Shown here: positions 45,799-56,713 of the stretch, in pieces
Layout: every line of letters begins with the position of its first letter
Position numbering within the stretch: the stretch's first letter is position 1
Assembly: GCA_012840725.1 (NCBI GenBank)
Contig: DURQ01000092.1
Location: forward strand, 1-64,000
Origin: Bacillota bacterium
GTDB lineage: Bacteria > Bacillota > Limnochordia > Darwinibacteriales > Darwinibacteriaceae
DNA: 64,000 bases
Direction of reading: 5' to 3'
Position numbers and translations under genes: made by a program
The notes under the pieces: generated by a model
Database searches by the model: none
The model's input: only the letters and a program-made list of their open reading frames with translations
Told to the model about the DNA's origin: nothing

Positions 45799-47088
45799 TT
45801 ATTTTACTTCCCGAACAACGACCCTAGTTCCTTCTACTGACACCACTTCTACCCGGGTATTCGCAGCGACAAAGCCTCCCTCAGAAACCACATCGCAGCG
45901 CCGGCCGTCGATCACACAGGTCCCGGAGGGACGCAGCGGGGTGATAGCCATGCCCTGCTTACCCACCAGGTGACTGAGATCAGCAGGAGCACGGTACCCA
46001 GCTTGCTGCGTTTCGCTGTGTGACAGCACGATGCGCTTCCAAAGGCGGGATCGCGTGAAGCGTCTCCAGAGCAATACGACCGCCGCGATGGTCACTACGA
46101 GGACAATAGTCAGGTTGATCAAGGCAACCTGCAGATCGCCAAAGGCTACGACAATGCTGGACATAACACTGATCATACCCAAGACACCTGCCACCCCGAA
46201 GCCAGGGATGACGAAGATCTCCAAGAGGATAAGAACCAATCCGACAAGGAAAAGCAGAATAGCCTCCCAGCCCATCAAGCCGGCAACGTAACGCCCGCCG
46301 AAGAACAAGGCCAAACAGGTCAGGCCCGCGGTGCCCGGCACGCCCCAACCCGGTGACATGACCTCAAAAACGAGCCCGAGGAAACCCAGGGTCAGGAGGA
46401 GAGAGCTGATGGTAGAGTTGGTGAGAAACCGTGCGATGCTCTCCGCCCAGTGAGGTTCGAGCCGCACGAGCTCGTAAGACTCATAGCCCAACTCGCTGAG
46501 CACCTGGTGAACGCTGCCTGCCACTAAGTCGGCCATGCCGTATTCAACTGCGTCCTGGGCAGAAAGAGTTAGAATCTTTCCTTCTTCAGACAGGCCCTCA
46601 ACGACAACGCTGGCATCGACCATGGCTGCGGCCAACCGTCGATCCCGTCCCCAGCGCTCTGCGGTTGCCTCGAACTCAGCCCGCACAGCCGACACTGTCT
46701 TTTCTTCCATGGGCCTTGGTTCGGCAGCGCCCATGCTGCTGCCGGGGGCCATCGCAATTTTCGGCGCTGACAGGGCGATGAGGGCACCGGCCGACCAGGC
46801 CCTTTCGCTAACGTAGGCGATGACAGGCACCTCAGCCTTGAAAACGAGGTCCTTGATTTCTGTGGCCGCATCCACCCGGCCGCCAAAAGTGTTGATCTCC
46901 AGAAGGACCACGCCATTGCTGCGCTCTGCCAGAGCCAGCCCTCTGGCCGCGAAGGCCGCCAGGCCCGGCTCGATCTCGCCTTGGATGGGCACGGTATAGA
47001 CGATGGGTGCCGCCAAAACCGCCGCACTCGACACCAAAACCAGCAAGCAGAGCACCATCACTCTCAATACCAGCGTCTTCTGCTGCAT
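45799..47088 (-). CDS. nfeD: NfeD family membrane serine protease-like protein (YqeZ)
   Basis: Long-form NfeD of 429 residues. A signal segment (about 5-28) precedes a ClpP-like protease domain (about 30-210) with SAGALIALSA holding the candidate catalytic serine and a lysine in MEEKTVSAVRAE. Four or five transmembrane helices (about 220-350) and the C-terminal NfeD OB-fold domain (LVGKQGMAITPLRPSGTCVIDGRR) follow. ATG at 47088 follows AAAGGGGTGG. It pairs with floA. A strong hairpin lies only 20 bases upstream, so its transcription must come from read-through or a promoter inside rpsU. Confidence 0.92.
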   Translation of the reverse strand: MQQKTLVLRVMVLCLLVLVSSAAVLAAPIVYTVPIQGEIEPGLAAFAARGLALAERSNGVVLLEINTFGGRVDAATEIKDLVFKAEVPVIAYVSERAWSAGALIALSAPKIAMAPGSSMGAAEPRPMEEKTVSAVRAEFEATAERWGRDRRLAAAMVDASVVVEGLSEEGKILTLSAQDAVEYGMADLVAGSVHQVLSELGYESYELVRLEPHWAESIARFLTNSTISSLLLTLGFLGLVFEVMSPGWGVPGTAGLTCLALFFGGRYVAGLMGWEAILLFLVGLVLILLEIFVIPGFGVAGVLGMISVMSSIVVAFGDLQVALINLTIVLVVTIAAVVLLWRRFTRSRLWKRIVLSHSETQQAGYRAPADLSHLVGKQGMAITPLRPSGTCVIDGRRCDVVSEGGFVAANTRVEVVSVEGTRVVVREVK

Positions 47089-47107
47089 CGCCGCCACCCC
47101 TTTCTGC

Positions 47108-47140
47108 AAAAAAAGCTCGATATCTTAGGGACATCGAGCT
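47108..47140 (-). terminator. Terminator between rpsU and nfeD
   Basis: AGCTCGAT and ATCGAGCT form a perfect 8-bp stem with an 11-base loop followed by seven T on the minus strand. It starts 10 bases past the rpsU stop and ends 20 bases before the nfeD start. Confidence 0.9.
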
Positions 47141-47149
47141 AGATCTGCG

Positions 47150-47326
47150 TTACCGGTACTTTCTCTTACGAGCTGCCTCGGACTTCTTCTTCCGCCGCAC
47201 GCTCGGGCTTTCATAGTGTTCTCGCTTCCGGAGTTCGGACAGAACACCTGACATCCTGATCTGCTTCTTGAAACGGCGCAACGCATTGTCGAGGGACTCG
47301 TTCTTACCTACTTTGACTTCTGCCAC
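47150..47326 (-). CDS. rpsU: 30S ribosomal protein S21
   Basis: Small basic ribosomal protein of 58 residues needed near the Shine-Dalgarno binding site of the 30S subunit. The sequence [21 protein letters not shown] and [15 protein letters not shown] are classic S21. The start is GTG at 47326 with AGGAGG seven bases upstream; an in-frame ATG at 47344 lies before that site and is not used. It has its own strong promoter and a terminator. yqeY, which follows rpsU in B. subtilis, is missing. Confidence 0.97.
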   Translation of the reverse strand: MAEVKVGKNESLDNALRRFKKQIRMSGVLSELRKREHYESPSVRRKKKSEAARKRKYR

Positions 47327-47399
47327 TGGTATCCCTCCTTCCATGCCGAATGCGTCTCGTTTACTGTAGGATACGCCATGGGCATAATATCAAGCTAAT

Positions 47400-47428
47400 T
47401 ATAATCGATCTAGCTGTCAGGGTCAACG
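47400..47428 (-). promoter_or_regulatory. Sigma-A promoter of rpsU
   Basis: TTGACC (47428-47423) and TATAAT (47405-47400) are 17 bases apart on the minus strand, close to consensus. The leader is about 65 bases. GTATCC in the leader can pair with GGATAC at the ribosome binding site. Confidence 0.9.
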
Positions 47429-47429
47429 A

Positions 47430-47771
47430 TCAACCTGGAGGCCACTGTAAGGAGCGTCCGCCCAAGAGATGGAAGTGGAGGTGACCCACACTCTGCCCGC
47501 CGTCCGGTCCAGTGTTGACCACAACCCTGTAGCCATCCTCCAGACCTTCCTGTTCAGCAAGGCTTTTTATGGCCATCAGGATATCCCCCATCAATCCCTG
47601 ATCCTCCGGCTGGAGATCAGCCAGGCTCTGGATGTGCTTCTTGGGAATGACCAGGATATGGGTGGGCGCCTGCGGGTTGATATCGCGGAATGCCGCCAGC
47701 TGATCGGTCTCCAGCAGAAACTGTGTCCCCAGCTCACCGCGGCCGATTCTGCAGAACAGGCAATCTGACAC
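47430..47771 (-). CDS. HIT family hydrolase
   Basis: Histidine-triad nucleotide hydrolase of the HinT branch, 113 residues. The triad is GHLHFHLLGG near 96-105. The N-terminal cysteines (CLFC) and a downstream histidine (HILVIPKKHI) may bind zinc. Known members split AMP-lysine or AMP-phosphoramidates; the physiological substrate is uncertain. The start is GTG at 47771 with GGGGAGG eight bases upstream. It follows mtaB by five bases and precedes rpsU, a common clostridial order. Confidence 0.94.
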   Translation of the reverse strand: MSDCLFCRIGRGELGTQFLLETDQLAAFRDINPQAPTHILVIPKKHIQSLADLQPEDQGLMGDILMAIKSLAEQEGLEDGYRVVVNTGPDGGQSVGHLHFHLLGGRSLQWPPG

Positions 47772-47776
47772 GCAAC

Positions 47777-49093
47777 TTACCTCCCCTCTGCTAGCTCTCC
47801 CGAAACGCCTTCGCGGCCGCTCCGCAGGACTCTCACAGGCACGATCTCCCCTACAAGATCCGTTGGCGGAGCGGAGAAACTCACCTTGACGTAGTTGTCC
47901 GTGTGTCCTTCCGCGCAGCCGTCCTGCTCTTCTTCCACCAGCACCTCAACGACTCGACCCACGAGGGAGCGGTGGAATTCCTCCGCTAAGGCGTACCCTA
48001 ATTCTATTAGACGTCTACTGCGGCTTTCCTTTACGTCAGAAGGAATTTGTCCGGGAAAACGCGCTGCCCTTGTTCCAGCCCGCTTGGAATAGGGGAAAAC
48101 ATGGATGCGGCTGAACCCGGCTTCCCTGGTCAGATCCAAGGTCTGCTCGAAGTCTTCCTCGGTCTCGCCGGGAAACCCCACCATGATGTCGGTTGTGATG
48201 GCGATCTCGGGAACGCGTTCCCGCAGCCGGCGCACGATATCCATGAACTGATCCCTGTTGTAGCCTCTGCGCATGCGTTCCAGCACCCTATCGCTGCCGC
48301 TCTGCAGGGGAATGTGCACGTGGCGGCAGACAACCGGGTGCGAGCTGAAGAGATCAACGAGTTCGGGGGTGATCTCATGGGGATCCACCGAACTGAGGCG
48401 CAGGCGCTTGACTCCAGGGAAATCCGCTACCTGCCTGCTGATGGCAGCAAGAGTCAGCGGCGGTTCCAGATCTGCTCCGTAAAGGCCGAGATGGATCCCG
48501 GTGAGCACTATCTCCTTGTATCCTTGGTTTACCAGCAGTTCCACCTGCTGCATGACGCTCTCCCGACTGCGGCTGCGGGAACGGCCGCGGGCAAAGGGCA
48601 CCCGGCAGTAGGTGCAGAACTGGTTGCAACCGTCCTGGATCTTAAGGGCCGCCCGCGTCCTTCCGGAAAAGCCCAGTGCCGGAAGGTCCTCGAACTCTGT
48701 CACCTGGAAGATGTCTTCCACCAGCGTCTTCTGATCGCCATCCGCCAGCCGTTCCAGCTCCTCAACGATGCCCTGGCGCCCATCAGTCCCAACAACCAGG
48801 CTCACGCCCTCGAGCTCAGCCACTTCCTCCGGGGAGGTCTGGGCCAGGCAGCCCATGACCACAACCTGAGCTGCAGGGTTGAGGCGGTGGGCCCGGCGGA
48901 TCAGCTGGCGCGACTTCTTGTCGCCCAGGCTGGTCACGGTGCAGGTGTTGATAAGATACACATCGGCCTGCTCCCGGAAGTCCACCAAGGTGTACCCGGC
49001 ATCGAGAAACTGAGTCACCACGGCGTCCGTATCATACTGATTCACTTTGCAGCCTAAAGTAGCTACCGCCAGCTTTTTTGCTGCTTTGGTCAT
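47777..49093 (-). CDS. mtaB: tRNA t6A37 methylthiotransferase MtaB (YqeV)
   Basis: Radical SAM enzyme that adds a methylthio group to t6A37 of tRNA. The N-terminal UPF0004 domain has cysteines in ATLGCKVNQYD, INTCTV and VMGCLAQ for the auxiliary cluster. The radical SAM motif is DGCNQFCTYC, and a C-terminal TRAM domain (about 370-435) binds RNA. ATG at 49093 overlaps the rsmE stop by four bases (438 residues). It works on the same t6A base as tcdA in this window, although the two modifications are different. Confidence 0.95.
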   Translation of the reverse strand: MTKAAKKLAVATLGCKVNQYDTDAVVTQFLDAGYTLVDFREQADVYLINTCTVTSLGDKKSRQLIRRAHRLNPAAQVVVMGCLAQTSPEEVAELEGVSLVVGTDGRQGIVEELERLADGDQKTLVEDIFQVTEFEDLPALGFSGRTRAALKIQDGCNQFCTYCRVPFARGRSRSRSRESVMQQVELLVNQGYKEIVLTGIHLGLYGADLEPPLTLAAISRQVADFPGVKRLRLSSVDPHEITPELVDLFSSHPVVCRHVHIPLQSGSDRVLERMRRGYNRDQFMDIVRRLRERVPEIAITTDIMVGFPGETEEDFEQTLDLTREAGFSRIHVFPYSKRAGTRAARFPGQIPSDVKESRSRRLIELGYALAEEFHRSLVGRVVEVLVEEEQDGCAEGHTDNYVKVSFSAPPTDLVGEIVPVRVLRSGREGVSGELAEGR

Positions 49094-49839
49094 CCCAAAT
49101 CTCCCCATCTGTATCCCAAAATACTGAGCAGGACCAGCCCGGCCGTTTCTGTGCGCAGGATGCGCGGCCCTAAGGTACAGATCACAGCCCCAGCCTCCTC
49201 GAGCTGTGCGATCTCTTGTGGCGTAAAGCCGCCCTCCGGCCCGACAATAGCCGAGATCGCCTTTGGCGCGGCTTGAATCCCCGAGATGCGCCGCTCCCGC
49301 TCGGCTTCATAGGCGGCCAGAACGAGGTGCTCCCTGTCTGCCGCCGCCCTCACCATGTCCACCACTTCTGCGAAGGAGTGGACCCGTTCCACTCTGGGAA
49401 GGCGCGTGCGCCCGCACTGCTTGGCCGCTTCTCTCGCGATGCGCTCCCAGCGCTCCACCCTTTTCTCCGCCTGCTTGTCTCCCAGCTGCACAACGGTGTA
49501 GCGGGACGTAAAGGGAACGATCGCGGCAGCGCCCAACTCCACGGCCTTTTGGACCACTAGGTCCATCTTTTCTCCTTTGGCCAGTCCCTGAAACAATACT
49601 AAATGAAGGGGTGACTCCTGTAAACCCTTTCTGGTCTCTTCCACTTTTCCCCTAACGGCGGCGCCAGCTTCCTCGATCCGCACCAAGTGCAGCAGGCCTT
49701 CAGGGTCCACGCATTCGATGATCTCCCCCGGTCCCAACCTGAGCACTCTGGTGATATGGTGGGCATCACTCCCGGTGATGGTCACCTCGCCGTTCCTCAG
49801 TTGTTCATGCTCGATGAAGAACCGTACCAGCTCAATCAC
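49090..49839 (-). CDS. rsmE: 16S rRNA m3U1498 methyltransferase RsmE
   Basis: SPOUT-class methyltransferase that modifies U1498 in the decoding centre. A PUA-like N-terminal domain (VRFFIEHEQLRNGEVTITGSDAHHITRVLRL) precedes the knotted domain with KGEKMDLVVQKAVELGA, the SAM loop IVGPEGGFTPQEI and LGPRILRTETAGLVLLS. I give GTG at 49839 as start; a CTG at 49830 would fit the ribosome binding site GAGGGGTGA better, so the exact N-terminus is uncertain. It overlaps prmA slightly and is followed by mtaB. Confidence 0.94.
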   Translation of the reverse strand: MIELVRFFIEHEQLRNGEVTITGSDAHHITRVLRLGPGEIIECVDPEGLLHLVRIEEAGAAVRGKVEETRKGLQESPLHLVLFQGLAKGEKMDLVVQKAVELGAAAIVPFTSRYTVVQLGDKQAEKRVERWERIAREAAKQCGRTRLPRVERVHSFAEVVDMVRAAADREHLVLAAYEAERERRISGIQAAPKAISAIVGPEGGFTPQEIAQLEEAGAVICTLGPRILRTETAGLVLLSILGYRWGDLG

Positions 49840-50755
49840 CCCTCTGGAAGAGATAGGCGGTCCATTCACCGCGCTCTCTGCGGCGCAGGAGCCGCAGCCC
49901 GGCTTCTCTGGCCAGGGCGAGGATCTCCGGGTCCCTGTCCCTGATTACTCCTGAGGCGATGAAAAACCCTCCGGGTGCAAGGATCTGCTGCACCCTGGGC
50001 AGCATCGGGCCGATCACGCTGGCCACGATGTTCGCCACAATGACATCGGGAGTGCCCTCAAGATCCTCAAGGCTTCCCACCCTCACTGCGAACTGAAGCT
50101 TGTTCAGGTCTCGATTCGCCTGGGCAGCATCGACGGCCACGGGATCAATGTCCACTGCCTCCACTTTGGCCCCCAGCTTGGCGGCAACCAGCGCCAGGAT
50201 CCCTGAGCCAGTCCCGATATCCCAGACCAGCCTGCCCTCTAGGTTGAGCTGCTGGAGGAACTCAACACACATGGCCGTTGAGGGATGGGTACCGCTGCCA
50301 AAGGCCATGCCCGGGTCCAGATAGACCACAATCTGCCCCGGCGCAGGCTTTCCTGCCAAGCGCTCCCAAGCAGGCTGAACCAAAACCTGGCCGATGTGCA
50401 GGGGATGGTAGTACTGCTTCCAAGCGTGAGCCCAGTCCTGCTCCTGGACTCCTCGTTCGGAGATTTCAACGTGTCCGGGGTCAAAACCCAGTTCTTTTAG
50501 GTTCTGAAGCTCCCTGCACAGTTCGTCCTGGGCTGCCCGATCCAGCTTGTGTTCAGCCAGGTAGCAGAGGATCACCGCCTGCTCCGAACTACTTGCCTCT
50601 GGGAAGTAATCTCCCCAGCCTGAGATCTTCGCCTCTTCGATCAGTGCGCTGTCTTCCTCAGCAAAATGCTCAATGCCCCACCTTGCCAGGACTCCATAGG
50701 CGCCTTCCAAGGCTGTGCGGTTAATCGTTATTCTCAGTTCCTGCCAGCTTTCCAT
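49832..50755 (-). CDS. prmA: Ribosomal protein L11 methyltransferase
   Basis: Trimethylates ribosomal protein L11. The N-terminal substrate-binding domain (about 1-110) is followed by a class I SAM domain with MAFGSGTHPSTAMC, VWDIGTGSGILALVAAKLG and VIVANIVASVIGPML. It has 307 residues with ATG at 50755 after AGGAGC. It follows dnaJ, separated by a hairpin, in the order dnaJ-prmA-rsmE-mtaB known from B. subtilis. Confidence 0.95.
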   Translation of the reverse strand: MESWQELRITINRTALEGAYGVLARWGIEHFAEEDSALIEEAKISGWGDYFPEASSSEQAVILCYLAEHKLDRAAQDELCRELQNLKELGFDPGHVEISERGVQEQDWAHAWKQYYHPLHIGQVLVQPAWERLAGKPAPGQIVVYLDPGMAFGSGTHPSTAMCVEFLQQLNLEGRLVWDIGTGSGILALVAAKLGAKVEAVDIDPVAVDAAQANRDLNKLQFAVRVGSLEDLEGTPDVIVANIVASVIGPMLPRVQQILAPGGFFIASGVIRDRDPEILALAREAGLRLLRRRERGEWTAYLFQRGD

Positions 50756-50777
50756 AGCCCGCTCCTTTCCAGCATCA

Positions 50778-50804
50778 AGATAAAGGCTGCCCGCAGGGGC
50801 AGCC
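50778..50804 (-). terminator. Terminator or attenuator between dnaJ and prmA
   Basis: GGCTGCCC and GGGCAGCC form an 8-bp stem with a 4-base loop, followed by TTTATCTT on the minus strand. It begins just past the dnaJ stop and lies about 20 bases before prmA, so it would lower prmA expression relative to dnaJ. Confidence 0.78.
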
Positions 50805-50808
50805 GTGT

Positions 50809-51930
50809 TCAGCGCAGAGCATCTTTCACGCGCTCAAAGAAACCCTTGTTTTCATCTGGCGGACTGTCACCGCCGGCCTTGGCAAACTCGCGCAGCAGTT
50901 CCTTCTGCTTGGCGGTGAGCTTGGTGGGCGTCACCACCCGGATGTTGACAAGCTGATCGCCCCGCCCAGAACCCCGCAGATAGGGAATACCCTTGTTGCG
51001 CAGCCGCAGAACCTTTCCGGACTGCGTTCCTTCGGGGATGCGCAGCTTAACATCACCGTCCAGGGTGGGCACCTCGATCTCATCACCCAACGCGGCCTGG
51101 ACAAAGGAGATGGGCACGTCGATCACCACATCCTGGCCCTCCCGGCGGAACACCTTGTGGGGCTTAACCCGCACCACCACAAACAGGTCCCCGGGCGGGC
51201 CTCCGCGGCGGCCTGCTTCGCCCTTGCCGCCCAAACGCAGGCTCTGTCCGTCGTTGATGCCTGCGGGCACCTTCACCTTCACCCTGGCCATTTTGCGCTG
51301 CGTGCCGCTGCCGTAGCATTGGCTGCAGGGAGTATCGAAGGTCTTTCCTTCACCGTGGCATCGTGGGCAGGTCCTGGTGGTGGCAAACTGCCCGAAGGGG
51401 GTTTGCTGCACAAAGCGCACCTGACCGCTGCCATTGCACTCGGGGCAGGTCACGATCGGCGTGCCCGGTTCCGCCTGGTTACCGTGGCAGTGATCGCAGA
51501 TCTCTGTCCGCGGGATGGTGATCTCCGTCTCAACTCCAAAGGCAGCTTCTTCGAACTCAAGCGTCAGCTCGTAGCGGAGATCGGCGCCTTTCTGAGGCCT
51601 TTGGGACTGGCGGGTGCCAAAACCGCCGAAAAACTCGCTGAACAGGTCACCAAGGTCGTCGAAACCGGGGAAGCCGAATCCGCCAAACCCACCGCCTTGG
51701 CCCATGTCCTCGAAGGCAGCATGCCCGAACTGATCATACTGAGCCCGTTTCTCCGGATCGCTCAGGACAGAATAGGCTTCGTTGATCTGTTTGAACCTCT
51801 CCTCTGCCCCGGGATCCTTGTTCACATCAGGATGATACTGCCTGGCCAGCTTGCGATAGGCCTTTTTTATCTCATCGTCAGATGCGCCTCTGGGAACCCC
51901 TAAGACGTCGTAATAATCCTCTTTAGCCAA
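50809..51930 (-). CDS. dnaJ: Chaperone DnaJ (Hsp40)
   Basis: Co-chaperone that stimulates DnaK ATPase and delivers substrates. The J domain (about 1-70) has the HPD motif in [10 protein letters not shown] Gly/Phe-rich linker follows (about 75-110), then the zinc-finger domain with four CxxCxGxG-type repeats ([32 protein letters not shown]) and the C-terminal substrate domain. It has 373 residues. The start is TTG at 51930, six bases after AAGGCGGTG. It ends the HrcA-controlled operon. Confidence 0.97.
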   Translation of the reverse strand: MAKEDYYDVLGVPRGASDDEIKKAYRKLARQYHPDVNKDPGAEERFKQINEAYSVLSDPEKRAQYDQFGHAAFEDMGQGGGFGGFGFPGFDDLGDLFSEFFGGFGTRQSQRPQKGADLRYELTLEFEEAAFGVETEITIPRTEICDHCHGNQAEPGTPIVTCPECNGSGQVRFVQQTPFGQFATTRTCPRCHGEGKTFDTPCSQCYGSGTQRKMARVKVKVPAGINDGQSLRLGGKGEAGRRGGPPGDLFVVVRVKPHKVFRREGQDVVIDVPISFVQAALGDEIEVPTLDGDVKLRIPEGTQSGKVLRLRNKGIPYLRGSGRGDQLVNIRVVTPTKLTAKQKELLREFAKAGGDSPPDENKGFFERVKDALR

Positions 51931-51959
51931 GCGCTACACCGCCTTTATCGCTGCTGACC

Positions 51960-54382
<2,423 letters not shown>

Positions 54383-54403
54383 CTAGGTACCTCCTTCCTA
54401 AAT

Positions 54404-54433
54404 AGAGTGACCCTTGCCTGCAAAGGTCACTCT
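54404..54433 (-). terminator. Intercistronic hairpin between hrcA and grpE
   Basis: AGAGTGACC and GGTCACTCT form a perfect 9-bp stem with a 12-base loop right after the hrcA stop. The tail on the minus strand is ATTTAGG, a weak T tract. It is more likely an RNA processing or stability site, or a partial terminator, than a full stop. Confidence 0.55.
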
Positions 54434-54439
54434 GCTGCC

Positions 54440-55462
54440 CTAGCGATGCTGCCTGGATAGGAGCATGCTCACGGTCTGCGCCACAAGGTCGACCGCGGCC
54501 ACCATCTTGGCATAGTCCATGCGCGTCGGGCCAAGCACCCCTAGGGCACCCACCACATCCCCGCCGACGTAATAGGTACACGTCACTATGCTGCAGGCCT
54601 GCATGGGCGCATAGGTGTTCTCCTGTCCGATGATCACCTTCACGCCGCTGGACTTGGCTGCACTTCCCAGAACACTCAAGAGGACATCTTTCTTTTCGAG
54701 GGCTTCGAAAAGTGCCGCGGCCCGCTGCACGTCGCGGAACTCAGGTTGGGACAGGATGCTTGACGCCCCTGTAGCGTAGATCTGTTCTTCTTTCTCTTCA
54801 ACCAGGCTCTGCAGCACGAGTTCCACCAGCGCCCTGCCGATCTCTCCGAACTCACTGATAATCTCGTTGAGCACGGTGGCCCCCAGCTGTCTGTAGGTTA
54901 TCCCTTTCAGCTTGCGGTTGAGAGCATCAGAGATCTCGCCCACCGCTTCCGGTGAATACTCCTTTTGAGTGCGGATAAGGCGGGTCTTGACGATCATGGG
55001 ATGCAGCACGAGCGTTACCAAGATGCTTGAGGGCTCAAGGCAGACCAGCTGAACATGCTTGAACACCAGCTGATCGGTACTTGGGGCCACCACCAGCGAC
55101 ACGGACTCGGTTAGAAGCGACAGCAGCTTAGCTGCGGCCTGCAGAGCCCGCTCCGGAGTCAGCTGCGGATCGAGCAGCTGACGCTCCACCTTTTCCACAT
55201 CTTCGTCGGGGATGGGGCGGGGCTCCATAAGTGCATCCACGTAAAAGCGATAACCCTTGTCTGAAGGGATCCGCCCTGCGGACACATGGGGCTGTTCCAG
55301 GTACCCTATTTCTTCCAGATCTGCCATCTCGTTCCGGATTGTTGCTGGAGAGACTCCCAAGTCATGTCTGCGCGCGATCGTCCGAGATCCCACCGGTTCT
55401 GCCGTCTCAATGTAGCTGTCGACAATCGCCCGGAGCACGAGCCGCTTGCGTTCATCCAACAT
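54440..55462 (-). CDS. hrcA: Heat-shock repressor HrcA
   Basis: Repressor that binds CIRCE and controls the class I heat-shock operon. The N-terminal winged helix (about 1-75) shows KRLVLRAIVDSYIETAEPVGSRTIA and GVSPATIRNEMADLEEIGYLEQPHVSAGRIPSDKGYR. A GAF-like domain and a dimer part follow. ATG at 55462 (340 residues) has GGGGAGGTGG upstream; an earlier frame start at 55489 falls inside CIRCE and is rejected. It is the first gene of hrcA-grpE-dnaK-dnaJ and represses itself. Confidence 0.97.
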   Translation of the reverse strand: MLDERKRLVLRAIVDSYIETAEPVGSRTIARRHDLGVSPATIRNEMADLEEIGYLEQPHVSAGRIPSDKGYRFYVDALMEPRPIPDEDVEKVERQLLDPQLTPERALQAAAKLLSLLTESVSLVVAPSTDQLVFKHVQLVCLEPSSILVTLVLHPMIVKTRLIRTQKEYSPEAVGEISDALNRKLKGITYRQLGATVLNEIISEFGEIGRALVELVLQSLVEEKEEQIYATGASSILSQPEFRDVQRAAALFEALEKKDVLLSVLGSAAKSSGVKVIIGQENTYAPMQACSIVTCTYYVGGDVVGALGVLGPTRMDYAKMVAAVDLVAQTVSMLLSRQHR

Positions 55463-55482
55463 GACCTTTCCACCTCCCCTTT

Positions 55483-55509
55483 TTAGCACTCATTAAGAGA
55501 GAGTGCTAA
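55483..55509 (-). promoter_or_regulatory. CIRCE operator of the hrcA operon
   Basis: TTAGCACTC, nine spacer bases and GAGTGCTAA form a perfect CIRCE inverted repeat. It lies between the hrcA promoter and start, and is the binding site of HrcA. Confidence 0.98.
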
Positions 55510-55523
55510 CAGGTCTCAAGCCT

Positions 55524-55552
55524 AAAATACCACTTGGTACCCCCTTTGTCAA
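55524..55552 (-). promoter_or_regulatory. Sigma-A promoter of hrcA-grpE-dnaK-dnaJ
   Basis: TTGACA (55552-55547) and TATTTT (55529-55524) are 17 bases apart on the minus strand, just upstream of CIRCE. The -35 box lies in the loop of a 7-bp inverted repeat (GGTACCC/GGGTACC), which may also act as the hemW-side end hairpin. Confidence 0.82.
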
Positions 55553-55562
55553 GGGTACCGCC

Positions 55563-56705
55563 CTATCTCAGAAACGCCGCCGAAACCCGGTTTTCCAACA
55601 GTAACCCCAGCTCTGTGGTGCGCAGGTACCCCTGCACCTCTTCGACCAGCCCTTGACCTATCAGCTCGGTGATGGCTTCCCGGTAAACATCCCAATAGCT
55701 TACTCCAAAGCGCCGCCGGAACTCCTCCTCGGCCACTCCTTCCAAGAGGCGCATGCCCAGCATCATGGTTTCGTCCATCTGCTGCTCCGGGTTGAGCTCC
55801 TGGAACTCCTCGTAACTTGGTTCGCCCTTTTCCCAGCTTTTGATGTAACCATCCAAATCAGCTCTGTTCGAGTAACGGCAGCCGTGTACGTAGCCCGCCG
55901 CGCCGCTGCCGAGGCCGATGTATGGTCTGTTGTGCCAATACAGGAGATTGTGCCTGCATCTGTGCCCGGGGCGGCTGAAGTTTGAGATTTCATAGTGCTC
56001 GTAACCGGCCTCGGGAAGCATAGTCCTGGTCAGGTCGTACATGTCCGCCTGCTCGTCTTCGCCGGGAAGCTGCAGAACGCCCGCTTCCTGCCAGGCATGG
56101 AGGAGGGTGCCCGGCTCCACTGTCAGGGCATAGCAGGACAGGTGGTCGGGCTCCAGTGCCAAAGCCTGCTCCAGGGATTCCCGCCAGTGAACCAAACTCT
56201 GCCCTGGCAGGCCGAATATCAGGTCCAGGTTGATGCTGCTTACCCCTGCCCGGCGCAGAAGGTGCACGCTTTCTCCGATCTGTTCCGCACGATGAAGCCT
56301 TCCGATGGCCCGCAGGAGCCCATCTTGAAAGGCCTGCGCACCGAGGCTCACCCGGTTCACTCCTGCCCCGGTCAAGACTTCCATCCCTTCCTCACTCAGG
56401 GAGTGGGGATTGGCTTCCATGGTGATCTCAGGTGCTGCGGCAAAGGGCAGTTCTGTGCGGAGGAAAGAAATAAAAGACGCCAGCTTGTCCGCGGGCAGCA
56501 AGCTGGGCGTTCCACCACCGATAAAAAGCGACTCAATGGGCTTATCTCCCCAGATGCTCCGAAAATACAGAGCTTCGCGCCGCAGGGCTGCCAGATAGCT
56601 GTCAACCAGGTGCGCGAAGCGATGCGCATCGCGGACCTCCAGGGAATGGAAGTCGCAGTAGAAACATTTCCGAGCACAAAACGGGATGTGAACGTAGACA
56701 CCCAT
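55563..56705 (-). CDS. hemW: HemW, radical SAM heme chaperone-like protein
   Basis: Relative of coproporphyrinogen oxidase that binds heme and inserts it into target proteins. The radical SAM motif FCARKCFYCDF occurs within the first 20 residues after GVYVHIPF. The glycine motif FIGGGTPSLL and the C-terminal winged region with LLEGVAEEEFRRRFGVSYWDVY match HemW. The cysteine found only in HemN oxidases is absent at the N-terminus (HemW type CxxxCxxC). It has 380 residues, with ATG behind AGGTGG. It lies between lepA and hrcA, as hemN/yqeR does in B. subtilis. Confidence 0.94.
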   Translation of the reverse strand: MGVYVHIPFCARKCFYCDFHSLEVRDAHRFAHLVDSYLAALRREALYFRSIWGDKPIESLFIGGGTPSLLPADKLASFISFLRTELPFAAAPEITMEANPHSLSEEGMEVLTGAGVNRVSLGAQAFQDGLLRAIGRLHRAEQIGESVHLLRRAGVSSINLDLIFGLPGQSLVHWRESLEQALALEPDHLSCYALTVEPGTLLHAWQEAGVLQLPGEDEQADMYDLTRTMLPEAGYEHYEISNFSRPGHRCRHNLLYWHNRPYIGLGSGAAGYVHGCRYSNRADLDGYIKSWEKGEPSYEEFQELNPEQQMDETMMLGMRLLEGVAEEEFRRRFGVSYWDVYREAITELIGQGLVEEVQGYLRTTELGLLLENRVSAAFLR

Positions 56706-56713
56706 AGGACCAC

